Shown here one piece after another: positions 54,655 to 63,964 of a stretch of 64,000 nucleotides of DNA. The stretch is from Pelomonas sp047654785 (GTDB lineage Bacteria > Pseudomonadota > Gammaproteobacteria > Burkholderiales > Burkholderiaceae_C). The notes under the pieces were generated by a model. That model had not been told where the DNA came from and made no database searches. It was given only the letters and a program-made list of their open reading frames with translations. The stretch is from contig NZ_JASGKQ010000003.1 of NCBI RefSeq assembly GCF_047654785.1, positions 1,488,001 through 1,552,000 on the forward strand. Reading direction: 5' to 3'. The translations under genes and the position numbers were made by a program. Position 1 is the first letter of the stretch. Each line of letters begins with the position of its first letter.

Positions 54655-54873
54655 ATGAACACCCCGAAACCTCACACCCCTCCGCCCGACGCCATCCGCC
54701 AGGCCCGCCTGGCGGCGGGGCTCACGCAGTCGGAGGCCGCCGACCTGGTTCGGTCGTCTCTGCGCGGGTGGCAGCAATGGGAGGCCGGGGACCGGGCGAT
54801 GCCGCCCGGCCTGTTCGAGCTGTTCATGCTCAAGACCGGCCAATGGCCGTTCGAGGGCAGGGCCGCGCACTGA
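54655..54873 (+). CDS. Small XRE-like helix-turn-helix protein
   Basis: 72-residue single-domain protein: PDAIRQARLAAGLTQSEAADLVRSSLRGWQQWEAGDRAMPPGLFELF is a Cro/CI-type HTH with recognition helix near residues 31-42. It lacks any partner gene of toxin-antitoxin type. Codon use and GC resemble neighbours. Probably a DNA-binding regulator that controls itself through the palindrome just upstream; target genes unknown. Confidence 0.82.
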   Translation: MNTPKPHTPPPDAIRQARLAAGLTQSEAADLVRSSLRGWQQWEAGDRAMPPGLFELFMLKTGQWPFEGRAAH

Positions 54874-54911
54874 ACAGGACGGGCAGATAAGGCGCCAAGC
54901 CGTCGATTCAA

Positions 54912-57470
54912 ATGGACAAACAAGACTTCTCAGCGCACACGCCCATGATGCAGCAGTATCTAGGCCTGAAGGCGGACTTCCCCGACACGCTGCTGCTCTA
55001 CCGCATGGGGGACTTCTACGAGGTCTTCTACGACGACGCCCGCAAGTGCCATGCGCTGCTGGACATCACGCTGACGACGCGCGGCCAGAGCGCCGGCCAG
55101 CCGGTCGTCATGGCCGGCGTGCCGGTGCATGCGCTGGAGAGCTACCTCGCCAAGCTCATCAAGCTGGGCGAGGCGGTGGCCATCGCCGAGCAGGTCGGCG
55201 AGGTCGGCGCGGGCAAAGGACCGGTGGAGCGCAAGGTGGTGCGCGTCGTCACGCCGGGCACGATCACCGACACCGAGTTGCTGGCCGACAAGCAGGACGC
55301 CGTGCTGCTGGCCGTCTCCGGCCACGGCCGCCGGCACGGCCTGGCGTGGCTGTCGCTGACGCAGGGCGAGATCGGCCTGGCCGAGTGCAGCGACACGGAA
55401 CTGCCCGGCTGGCTCGCGCGGCTGATGCCGGCCGAGGTGCTGGTGAACCGCGAGCAGCAGCCGGCCGGTGTCATGCGCGCGCGGTTCCCGGTGACGAACC
55501 GGCCGGGCTGGCAGTTCGACGGCGCGTTGGGCCAGCGCAAGCTGTGCGAGCAGCTCGGCGTCGCCGGCCTGCAAGGCTTCAACGCGCAAGAACTGGCCCA
55601 GGCCCATGCGGCGGCGAGCGCGCTGCTGGCCTTCGCCGAGCACACGCAGGGCCGGGCGCTCGCGCACGTGCGCTCGCTGCGCGTGCAGCGCGCCAGCGAC
55701 CTGCTCGACCTGCCGCCCGCGACGCAGCGCAACCTGGAACTGGTGCAGACGCTGCGCGGCGAGCCCGCGCCGACGCTGTTCTCGCTGCTCGACAGCTGCA
55801 AGAGCGGCATGGGCAGCCGCACGCTGCGCCAGTGGCTGCTGACGCCGAAGCGCGATCGCGCCGAGGCCGTCGCGCGGCACGACGCGATCGCGGCGCTGCA
55901 CGCGGCAGGCTTCGAGCCGCTGCGCGAGGCGCTGAAGTCCGTCAGCGACGTGGAGCGCATCTCGGCCCGCATCGCGCTGCGCCAGGTGCGCCCGCGCGAA
56001 CTGACCGGCCTGCGCGCGACGCTGCAGGCGCTGCCGCAACTCCGCGCCGCCACGCCCGCCTCGCTGCACGACGAGACGCTGGACCCGCCGCCCGCCATCC
56101 TCGACCTGCTGGCGCGCGCCATTGCCGCCGAGCCCGCGCCGCTGCCGCGCGATGGCGGCGTCATCGCCGACGGCTTCGACGCCGAACTGGACGAGCTGCG
56201 CGGCATCCAGCAGAACTGCGACGGCTTTCTGCTCGACCTCGAAACCCGCGAGCGCGCCCGCACCGGCATCGCCAACCTGCGCGTGCAGTTCAACCGCGTG
56301 CATGGCTTCTACATCGAGGTGACCAGCAGCGGCCTGGACAAGGTGCCGATGGACTACCAGCGCCGCCAGACGCTGAAGAACGCCGAGCGCTTCATCACGC
56401 CGGAGCTGAAGGCCTTCGAGGACAAGGCGCTGTCCGCCAACGAGCGCGCGCTGGCGCGCGAGAAGCTGCTGTACGAGCAGCTCATCGACACGCTGATCGG
56501 CCAGTTGGCGCCGCTGACCGCGCTGGGCCGCACGCTGGCCGCGCTGGACGCGCTGGCCGCGCTGGCCGAGCGCGCCGCGACGCTGGGCTGGTGCCGGCCC
56601 GAGTTCGTCGCCCAGCCCTGTCTGGAGATCGAGGCCGGCCGCCACCCGGTCGTGCAGGCGCGGCTGGCCGAGACGGGCGGCGCCGAGTTCATGCCCAACG
56701 ACTGCCGGCTCGACGCGCGCACGCGCATGCTGGTCATCACCGGCCCGAACATGGGCGGCAAGAGCACCTTCATGCGCCAGGTCGCGCTGATCGCGCTGCT
56801 GGCGGCGATGGGCAGCTACGTGCCGGCCACCAGTTGCCGCCTCGGCCCGATGGACGCCATCCACACCCGCATCGGCGCGGCGGACGACCTCGCCAACGCG
56901 CAGTCCACCTTCATGCTGGAGATGACCGAGGGCGCGGCCATCCTGCACGCGGCGACCGAGCAGTCGCTGGTGCTGATGGACGAGATCGGGCGCGGCACCT
57001 CCACCTTCGACGGTCTGGCGCTCGCCTCGGCCATCGCCAGCCACCTGCACGACAAGACGCGCGCGTTCACGCTGTTCGCAACGCACTATTTCGAGCTGAC
57101 CGAGTTCCCGGCCAAGCATGCGATGGCGCAGAACTGGCATGTCGGCGCGGTGGAAAGCGGCGAGGACATCGTCTTCCTGCACGAACTGCAGCCCGGCCCG
57201 GCCAGCCGCAGCTACGGCGTGCAGGTCGCCAAGCTCGCGGGCATGCCCGCCAGCCTCGTGCGCCAGGCGCGCGCGACGCTGGAAGCCTTGGAAGCGCGGC
57301 AGAACGCGGCGGACGACCAGTTCGACCTCTTCGCCGCACCACCCGCGCCGCCGCCGGCCGCCGAGCCGAGCGCGCTGCTGCGGGCGCTGGCCCAGGTCGA
57401 TCCCGACGCGCTGTCGCCGCGCGAGGCGCTGGATGCGCTCTACCGCTTGAAGCAGCTGGCGTCGCTATGA
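54912..57470 (+). CDS. mutS: DNA mismatch repair protein MutS
   Basis: Mismatch recognition ATPase, 852 residues. The mismatch-reading Phe-x-Glu motif lies in MGDFYEVFYDDA near residue 36. The C-terminal ATPase has Walker A GPNMGGKST near residue 612, ABC-like Walker B LVLMDEIGRGTSTFDG and ATHYFELTE. The last segment (ALAQVDPDALSPREALDALYRLKQL) is the tetramer/MutL-related tail. Stop overlaps the hydrolase ATG (ATGA). Confidence 0.98.
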   Translation: MDKQDFSAHTPMMQQYLGLKADFPDTLLLYRMGDFYEVFYDDARKCHALLDITLTTRGQSAGQPVVMAGVPVHALESYLAKLIKLGEAVAIAEQVGEVGAGKGPVERKVVRVVTPGTITDTELLADKQDAVLLAVSGHGRRHGLAWLSLTQGEIGLAECSDTELPGWLARLMPAEVLVNREQQPAGVMRARFPVTNRPGWQFDGALGQRKLCEQLGVAGLQGFNAQELAQAHAAASALLAFAEHTQGRALAHVRSLRVQRASDLLDLPPATQRNLELVQTLRGEPAPTLFSLLDSCKSGMGSRTLRQWLLTPKRDRAEAVARHDAIAALHAAGFEPLREALKSVSDVERISARIALRQVRPRELTGLRATLQALPQLRAATPASLHDETLDPPPAILDLLARAIAAEPAPLPRDGGVIADGFDAELDELRGIQQNCDGFLLDLETRERARTGIANLRVQFNRVHGFYIEVTSSGLDKVPMDYQRRQTLKNAERFITPELKAFEDKALSANERALAREKLLYEQLIDTLIGQLAPLTALGRTLAALDALAALAERAATLGWCRPEFVAQPCLEIEAGRHPVVQARLAETGGAEFMPNDCRLDARTRMLVITGPNMGGKSTFMRQVALIALLAAMGSYVPATSCRLGPMDAIHTRIGAADDLANAQSTFMLEMTEGAAILHAATEQSLVLMDEIGRGTSTFDGLALASAIASHLHDKTRAFTLFATHYFELTEFPAKHAMAQNWHVGAVESGEDIVFLHELQPGPASRSYGVQVAKLAGMPASLVRQARATLEALEARQNAADDQFDLFAAPPAPPPAAEPSALLRALAQVDPDALSPREALDALYRLKQLASL

Positions 57471-58255
57471 AGATCCTGGTCTTCTCGCACGCCAACAGCT
57501 TCCCGGCCGGCTGCTACCGCGTGCTGTTCGAGCGCTGGCGCGCGGCCGGCTGGCGCGTCGAGGCGCTGGACCGCTTCGGGCACGACCCGCGCTTCCCGGT
57601 CACCGGCGACTGGCGCCGGCTGCGCGACCAGCTGCTCCACTTCATCGAGCACGAGGTGCGGCCGGTCGGCCCGGTCGTGCTGGCGGGCCACTCGCTGGGC
57701 GGCATGCTCAGCCTGATGGCCGCCTGTCACCGGCCGGAGCTGGCCCGCCGCGTGGTGATGCTGGATTCGCCCGTCATCGCCGGACTGAAGGCCGCCGCCA
57801 TCGCGATGGCCAAGACGACCGGCCTGATGCACCGCTTCCCGCCGTCGCGCATCGCCCGCGAGCGCCGCCACAGCTGGCCCGACCGCGACGCGGTGCAGGC
57901 CCACTTCGCCGCCAAGCAGGCCTTCGCCCGCTGGGACCGGCGCGTGCTGGCCGACTATGTGCAGGCCGGCTTCGAGGAGGCCGGCGGCCGGGTGCGGCTG
58001 CGCTTCACGCGCGAGGTCGAGGCGCACATCTACCGCACGCTGCCCCACCACCTGCCGCTGCTGCTGCGCCTGCGCCCGCCGCAATGCCCGGTGGCCTTCG
58101 TCGGCGGCACGCGCTCGGCGGAGCTGCGCCAGGCCGGCGCGGCGGCGTCCCGCAAGCTGGCCGGCGCGCACTGGCGCTGGATGGAGGGCTCGCACCTCTA
58201 CCCCTTCGAGAAGCCCGAGCAAACCGCGGACCTGGTGCTGGAGCTGCTGGCCTGA
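57467..58255 (+). CDS. Alpha/beta fold hydrolase
   Basis: 262-residue serine hydrolase. The nucleophile elbow is GHSLGG near residue 70, and the catalytic-acid loop (VAFVGGTRSAE) and final histidine (MEGSHLYPFEKPEQTA) are in the expected places. N-terminal KILVFSHANSFPAGCYR resembles lipase/esterase homologues that follow mutS in Burkholderiales. Substrate unknown. The 4-bp overlap with mutS indicates coupled translation. Confidence 0.9.
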   Translation: MKILVFSHANSFPAGCYRVLFERWRAAGWRVEALDRFGHDPRFPVTGDWRRLRDQLLHFIEHEVRPVGPVVLAGHSLGGMLSLMAACHRPELARRVVMLDSPVIAGLKAAAIAMAKTTGLMHRFPPSRIARERRHSWPDRDAVQAHFAAKQAFARWDRRVLADYVQAGFEEAGGRVRLRFTREVEAHIYRTLPHHLPLLLRLRPPQCPVAFVGGTRSAELRQAGAAASRKLAGAHWRWMEGSHLYPFEKPEQTADLVLELLA

Positions 58256-58286
58256 TCCGCCGGCCGGCCCACCGGCGAGGGGCACG

Positions 58287-58330
58287 TACAATCTCGATTT
58301 CCCACCACAGCAGCCTGTTCTGGGCTGCTG
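58287..58330 (+). promoter_or_regulatory. pyrG leader: -10 element and hairpin over the ribosome binding region
   Basis: TACAAT (58287-58292) is a good -10; RNA would start near 58299. CAGCAGCC (58308-58315) pairs perfectly with GGCTGCTG (58323-58330) around a 7-nt loop, and the stem ends 6 nt before the pyrG ATG, where a ribosome site would be; no Shine-Dalgarno sequence is visible outside it. Confidence 0.45.
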
Positions 58331-58336
58331 CAAGAC

Positions 58337-59968
58337 ATGACCAAATACGTCTTCGTCACCGGCGGTGTGGTGTCCTCCTTGGGCAAGGGCATCGCGTCGG
58401 CCTCCCTGGCTGCCATCCTCGAATCGCGCGGCCTCAACGTCACCCTGATCAAGCTGGACCCGTACATCAACGTGGACCCCGGCACGATGTCGCCCTTCCA
58501 GCACGGCGAGGTGTTCGTCACCGACGACGGCGCCGAGACCGACCTCGACCTGGGCCACTACGAGCGCTTCATCACGACGCGCATGAAGAAGGCCAACAAC
58601 TTCACCACCGGCCAGATCTACAAGTCCGTGCTGGAGAAGGAACGCCGCGGCGACTACCTCGGCAAGACGGTGCAGGTGATCCCGCACATCACCAACGAGA
58701 TCCAGGAATACATCAAGCGCGGCGCCGAGGGCGTGGACGTGGCCATCGTCGAGATCGGCGGCACGGTGGGCGACATCGAGTCCCTGCCCTTCCTGGAGGC
58801 CGTGCGCCAGATGAGCCTGCGCGCCGGCCCGACGAACACGGCCTTCGTGCACCTGACCTACGTGCCCTGGATCGCCGCCGCCGGCGAGCTGAAGACCAAG
58901 CCGACGCAACACACGGTGCAGAAGCTGCGCGAGATCGGCATCCAGCCCGACGCGCTGCTGTGCCGCGCCGACCGCCGCATCCCCGACGACGAGCGCGAGA
59001 AGATCTCGCTGTTCACGAACGTGCCCGAGTACGGCGTGATCTCGATGTGGGACGTGAACACCATCTACAAGGTGCCGCGCGTGCTGCACGAGCAGGGGCT
59101 GGACCAGCTCATCTGCACCAAGCTCCAGCTCAACACCAAGAGCACCGACCTGAAGCGCTGGGACACCCTCGTCCACGAGGTCGAGAACCCGAAGGAGCAG
59201 GTCACCATCGCGATGTGCGGCAAGTACACCGACCTGTCGGACTCCTACAAATCGCTCAACGAGGCGCTGCGCCACGCCGGCATCCACAACCATGCGGGCG
59301 TGAAGATCGAGTACGTGGACAGCGAGACGCTGACGCCCGAGACGGTCGGCACGCTGAGCGCCTATGACGCCATCCTCGTGCCCGGCGGCTTCGGCAAGCG
59401 CGGCGTGGAGGGCAAGATCCTCGCCGCGCAATACGCCCGCGAGCACAAGCTGCCCTACCTCGGCATCTGCCTGGGCATGCAGGTGGCCACCATCGAGTAC
59501 GCGCGCCACATGGCCGGCCTGGAAGGCGCCAACTCCACCGAGTTCGACCCCGCCACGCCCCACCCCGTCATCGCGCTGATCGACGAGTGGCAGGACGCCG
59601 ACGGCAGCATCCAGAAGCGCGACGCCAACTCCGACCTCGGCGGCACGATGCGCCTGGGCGCGCAGAGCTCCGACGTGAAGGCCGGCACGCTGGCCCACGA
59701 CATCTACGGCCCCGTCGTCACCGAGCGCCACCGCCACCGCTACGAGGCCAACGAGCACTACCTCGACCGGCTGCAGCAGGCCGGCCTCGTCATCTCCGCG
59801 ATCACGCAGCGCGAGAAGCTGACCGAGATGGTCGAACTGCCGCGCGAGGTCCACCCCTGGTTCGTCGGCGTGCAGTTCCACCCCGAGTTCAAGTCGACGC
59901 CCTGGGGCGGCCATCCGCTGTTCACGGCCTTCATCAAGGCGGCGCTGGACCACAAGCACGAAAAATGA
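58337..59968 (+). CDS. pyrG: CTP synthase
   Basis: Makes CTP from UTP, ATP and glutamine, 543 residues. The N-terminal synthetase domain opens with TKYVFVTGGVVSSLGKGIASASL; the C-terminal class I glutaminase domain has nucleophile Cys378 (LGICLGMQ) and the His-x-Glu pair in VQFHPEF near the end. Its stop codon is followed without a gap by an inverted copy of the four-hairpin repeat; pyrG-kdsA-eno-ftsB is a conserved order. Confidence 0.98.
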   Translation: MTKYVFVTGGVVSSLGKGIASASLAAILESRGLNVTLIKLDPYINVDPGTMSPFQHGEVFVTDDGAETDLDLGHYERFITTRMKKANNFTTGQIYKSVLEKERRGDYLGKTVQVIPHITNEIQEYIKRGAEGVDVAIVEIGGTVGDIESLPFLEAVRQMSLRAGPTNTAFVHLTYVPWIAAAGELKTKPTQHTVQKLREIGIQPDALLCRADRRIPDDEREKISLFTNVPEYGVISMWDVNTIYKVPRVLHEQGLDQLICTKLQLNTKSTDLKRWDTLVHEVENPKEQVTIAMCGKYTDLSDSYKSLNEALRHAGIHNHAGVKIEYVDSETLTPETVGTLSAYDAILVPGGFGKRGVEGKILAAQYAREHKLPYLGICLGMQVATIEYARHMAGLEGANSTEFDPATPHPVIALIDEWQDADGSIQKRDANSDLGGTMRLGAQSSDVKAGTLAHDIYGPVVTERHRHRYEANEHYLDRLQQAGLVISAITQREKLTEMVELPREVHPWFVGVQFHPEFKSTPWGGHPLFTAFIKAALDHKHEK

Positions 59969-60105
59969 GCCCCTCGCCCAGTCTTGCGCCGGCTGCACGC
60001 CGGCAATCCTGGTCGGTCCCCCTGGGGGACGGCGATGCTCGCGGCATCGAGCCGCGAGCACATCGCCAGACGGGCCGGCTTGGGGCGGCCCGGCGCTCGG
60101 CCCGC
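59969..60105 (-). repeat. Four-hairpin dispersed repeat, copy C (between pyrG and kdsA)
   Basis: Same element as at 36699 and 62662 but inverted: read on the minus strand it starts GCGGGCCGAGCGCCGG at 60105 and ends GGGCGAGGGGC at 59969, directly after the pyrG stop. Stem 2 is GCTCGCGGC/GCCGCGAGC, stem 3 GTCCCC-cag-GGGGAC, and stem 4 GCCGGC-tgcac-GCCGGC. About 85-90 percent of the first 100 positions agree with the other copies, with the differences concentrated as paired changes in stems. Confidence 0.9.
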
Positions 60106-60125
60106 AATAGAAATGGACGAATGAA

Positions 60126-60983
60126 ATGAAGCTCTGCGGATTCGAGGTCGGCATCGACCGGCCCTTCTTCCTGATCGCCGGCACCTGTTCCATCGAGGGG
60201 CTGGAACTGACGCTGGACGTGGCCGGCCGCCTGAAGGAAGCCTGCGCGGCCCTCGGCATCCCGCTGATCTACAAGGGCTCGTTCGACAAGGCCAACCGCT
60301 CCTCCGGCACAGCCAAGCGCGGCGTCGGCATGGAGGCCGGGCTGAAGATCCTCGACGAGGTGCGCCGCCAGACCGGCCTGCCCATCCTGACCGACGTGCA
60401 CGACGCCGCCCAGGTGGCCGAGGTCGCCAGCGTCGTGGACGTGCTGCAGACCCCGGCCTTCCTGTGCCGCCAGACCGACTTCATCCGCGCCGTCGCGCAG
60501 AGCGGCAAGCCGGTCAACATCAAGAAGGGCCAGTTCCTCGCGCCCTGGGACATGAAGAACGTCATCGACAAGGCGCGCGCGGCGGCGAAGGAAAAGGGCC
60601 TGCCCGAGGACAGCTTCCTCGCCTGCGAGCGCGGCGTCTGCTTCGGCTACAACAACCTCGTCGCCGACATGACCAGCCTGGCCGAGATGCGCAACAGCGG
60701 CGCGCCGGTGGTGTTCGACGTGACCCACTCGGTGCAGAAGCCCGGCGGCCTCGGCGGCGCCAGCGGCGGCGCGCGCGAGATGGTGCCGGTGCTGGCCCGT
60801 GCCGGCGTGGGCGCGGGCGTGGCCGGGCTGTTCATGGAGACGCACCCCAATCCCGCCGAGGCCTTCAGCGACGGCCCGAACGCCGTGCCGCTGAAGCACA
60901 TGAAGGCGCTGCTGGCGCAACTCGTCGCGCTCGACCGCGTCGTCAAGCAGCAGCCCCTGTTAGAGAACGACTTTTCCTGCTGA
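60126..60983 (+). CDS. kdsA: 3-deoxy-8-phosphooctulonate synthase
   Basis: Condenses arabinose 5-phosphate and phosphoenolpyruvate to KDO 8-phosphate for lipopolysaccharide, 285 residues. Typical segments are FLIAGTCSIEG, IYKGSFDKANRSSGTAKRGVG, LPILTDVHDAAQ and DVTHSVQKPGGLGGASGG. It lies 20 bp after a hairpin repeat and 4 bp before the DUF1330 gene. Confidence 0.98.
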   Translation: MKLCGFEVGIDRPFFLIAGTCSIEGLELTLDVAGRLKEACAALGIPLIYKGSFDKANRSSGTAKRGVGMEAGLKILDEVRRQTGLPILTDVHDAAQVAEVASVVDVLQTPAFLCRQTDFIRAVAQSGKPVNIKKGQFLAPWDMKNVIDKARAAAKEKGLPEDSFLACERGVCFGYNNLVADMTSLAEMRNSGAPVVFDVTHSVQKPGGLGGASGGAREMVPVLARAGVGAGVAGLFMETHPNPAEAFSDGPNAVPLKHMKALLAQLVALDRVVKQQPLLENDFSC

Positions 60984-60987
60984 GACC

Positions 60988-61275
60988 ATGGCCGCCTACA
61001 TCCTTGCCGACGTGACCGTCACCGACCCCGAGCAGATGGCCAAGTACCGCGAATGGAGCACCAAGGCCATGCAGGAGCACGGCGCCGAGGTGCTGGTGCG
61101 CGGCGGCGAGCCCGAGGTGCTGGAAGGCCCCTGGGCGCCGACACGCCTCGTGCTGATGCGCTTCGCCGACCGCGCCGCCGCCAAGGCCTTCTACGAATCC
61201 CAGACCTACCAGCACGCCCGCGCGCTGCGCCGCGACGCCGGCGTCATGCGCATGGTGGTCGCCGACGGCGTTTGA
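60988..61275 (+). CDS. DUF1330 domain-containing protein
   Basis: 95-residue protein of the dimeric ferredoxin-like alpha/beta barrel type (MAAYILADVTVTDPEQMAKYREWS, PTRLVLMRFADRAAAKAFYESQTYQHA). Function unknown; such small barrels often bind or modify small molecules. Its place between kdsA and eno is common in Burkholderiales. Confidence 0.9.
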   Translation: MAAYILADVTVTDPEQMAKYREWSTKAMQEHGAEVLVRGGEPEVLEGPWAPTRLVLMRFADRAAAKAFYESQTYQHARALRRDAGVMRMVVADGV

Positions 61276-61352
61276 CGGCTGTTGTGACGCGGTAACGCCC
61301 GCTTGGCACACTGCCCGCGCCCCGAGTTTTTTCACTTCCTGGAGACCGAAGA

Positions 61353-62639
<1,287 letters not shown>

Positions 62640-62661
62640 CCTCGCTGGCAGCCCCTGCCAT

Positions 62662-62799
62662 GCGGGCCGAGCGCCGGGCCGCTCCCAAGCCGGCCCGCGC
62701 TGGCGATGCGCTCGCGGCTCGCGGCCGCGAGCATTGCCGTCCCCTCGGGGGACCGACCAGACTCGCCCGCGTTCAGCGGGGCGAGGCTGGGCGAGGGGC
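62662..62799 (+). repeat. Four-hairpin dispersed repeat, copy B (between eno and ftsB)
   Basis: Same orientation as copy A. Stem 2 is GGCGAT-gc-GCTCGCGGC closed by TCGCG with its complement ending ATTGCC (a G-T pair replaces G-C); stem 3 is GTCCCC-tcg-GGGGAC; stem 4 uses CTCGCC and GGCGAG around GTTCAGC. The element ends in GGGCGAGGGGC, 3 bp before the ftsB ATG, so GAGGGG serves as the ftsB ribosome binding site. Confidence 0.9.
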
Positions 62800-62802
62800 A
62801 CC

Positions 62803-63117
62803 ATGAAAGCGCTTGGTTTGCTGCTGGCGGTGTTCCTGATCGCCATCCAGGCCCAGCTCTGGGTGGGCCGGGGCAGCCTGCCCTATGTGGCCCACCTCCG
62901 GGAGGAAGTGGCCGCCGCGCGCGCCGACAACGACCGCGCGCGCGTGCACAACGACCAGTTGCAGGCCGAGCTGCGCGACCTGCGCGAGGGCCTGGAGATG
63001 GTCGAGGAGAAGGCCCGCTTCGAGCTGGGCATGATCAAGGCGGACGAGGTGTTCGTGCCGCAGTCGCCGCGCACGGTGCTGCCGGGCGCGTCCGCCAGCG
63101 ACGCCGCGCCGCGCTGA
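62803..63117 (+). CDS. ftsB: Cell division protein FtsB
   Basis: Bitopic divisome protein that pairs with FtsL and FtsQ, 104 residues. A short cytoplasmic start and one membrane helix (ALGLLLAVFLIAIQAQLWV) are followed by a periplasmic coiled coil (HLREEVAAARADNDRARVHNDQLQAELRDL) and the conserved EEKARFELGMIKADEVFV. The usual neighbour eno is upstream. Its stop shares one base with the pnuC start. Confidence 0.95.
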   Translation: MKALGLLLAVFLIAIQAQLWVGRGSLPYVAHLREEVAAARADNDRARVHNDQLQAELRDLREGLEMVEEKARFELGMIKADEVFVPQSPRTVLPGASASDAAPR

Positions 63118-63728
63118 TGCTGGCCGCCGCCTGGGCCGCGCTGCTGGCGCCGGCCTTCACCGCGCTGGGCAGCCCTGTCTCGTGGCTGGAGCTGGTCGCC
63201 TTCGTGCTCGCCGTGTGGATGGTGGTCTGCAACATGCGGGTCCACCTGCTCGCCTGGCCGCTGGCGCTGCTCAGCTCGCTGATGTATTTCGCGCTGTTCT
63301 GGGACGGCAAGCTCTACGGCGAGGCTGGGCTGCAGCTCGTGTTCGCCGCGCTGGCGCTGTGGGGTTGGTGGCAGTGGCGCTTCGGCCGCACGTGCGGCGG
63401 CGAGGCGCTGACGGTGCGCCGCCTGGGGCTGCGCGGCCTGGTGCGGCCCGTGCTGCTGGCGCTGGCCGCCTGGCCGCTGCTGGGCCTGTTCCTGGACCGC
63501 GCCACCGACAGCCCGCTGCCCTACTGGGACGCCTTCCCGACGGTCGCCAGCCTGCTGGGCCAGTGGCTGCTGGCGCGCAAGTACGAGGAGAACTGGCCGA
63601 CCTGGATCGTCGTCAACGCGGTCAGCGTCGTGCTGTTCGGCCTGAAGGGCTACTGGCTGACCGTCATCCTCTACGCCGGCTTCATCCCGATGAGCGTCAT
63701 CGGCTGGCGCGCCTGGAAACGCAGGTGA
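63117..63728 (+). CDS. pnuC: Nicotinamide mononucleotide transporter, PnuC family
   Basis: 203-residue membrane protein with about seven helices. The PnuC signatures LYGEAGLQLVFAALALWGWWQW and WDAFPTVASLLGQWLLARKYEENWPTWIVVN are clear, supporting facilitated uptake of nicotinamide riboside or a similar vitamin. Relatives carry riboflavin or thiamine, so substrate is not certain. ATG overlaps the ftsB stop (TGATG). The stop codon coincides with the edge of a transposon-like element. Confidence 0.87.
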   Translation: MLAAAWAALLAPAFTALGSPVSWLELVAFVLAVWMVVCNMRVHLLAWPLALLSSLMYFALFWDGKLYGEAGLQLVFAALALWGWWQWRFGRTCGGEALTVRRLGLRGLVRPVLLALAAWPLLGLFLDRATDSPLPYWDAFPTVASLLGQWLLARKYEENWPTWIVVNAVSVVLFGLKGYWLTVILYAGFIPMSVIGWRAWKRR

Positions 63729-63964
63729 CCCTGAATCCGGCAGTTGGGCATGCCCGGGGGGCTGGCGAGGCGGGCCGCTGGCAAGGCGCGCCGACGAAGT
63801 GGGCTGATGCCCACGAGGAGAAGCAACGCCGCCAGCGGCCCGCAGCGCCAGACCAGCGGGCATGCAGCGCTGCTCACCGAAGTGCTGATCTCCGCATGGG
63901 CGACAAGGTGTTGAAACATCAGGGCTTTCGATGAAGGGCAAGCGGTCAACTGCCGGACTCAGGG
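63729..63964. mobile_element. MITE-like element with long internal hairpin
   Basis: Terminal inverted repeats CCCTGAATCCGGCAGTTG (63729-63746) and CAACTGCCGGACTCAGGG (63947-63964) match at 17 of 18 positions and are flanked by the direct repeat TGA (63726-63728 and 63965-63967). Inside, 63749-63864 folds as one long stem. From outside in, the paired arms are CATGCCCG/CGGGCATG, CTGGCG/CGCCAG, GCGGGCCGCTGGC/GCCAGCGGCCCGC, GGCG/CGCC and an apical GTGGGC-TGAT-GCCCAC. There is no transposase frame, so movement would need an enzyme in trans. A 3-bp TNA duplication would suit IS5-related transposases (inference). The last 33 bp of the window beyond it show no recognisable feature. Confidence 0.8.

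Noticed and set aside
59969..60105. Rho-independent terminators inside the hairpin repeats
   Set aside because: Stem 3 (GTCCCC/GGGGAC) is strong but none of the stems is followed by a U-run in either direction.
63865..63946. Short minus-strand open frame in the MITE (starting MTACPSSKALMFQ near 63949)
   Set aside because: It spans the hairpin and inverted ends, has no ribosome site and is best explained as non-coding element sequence.
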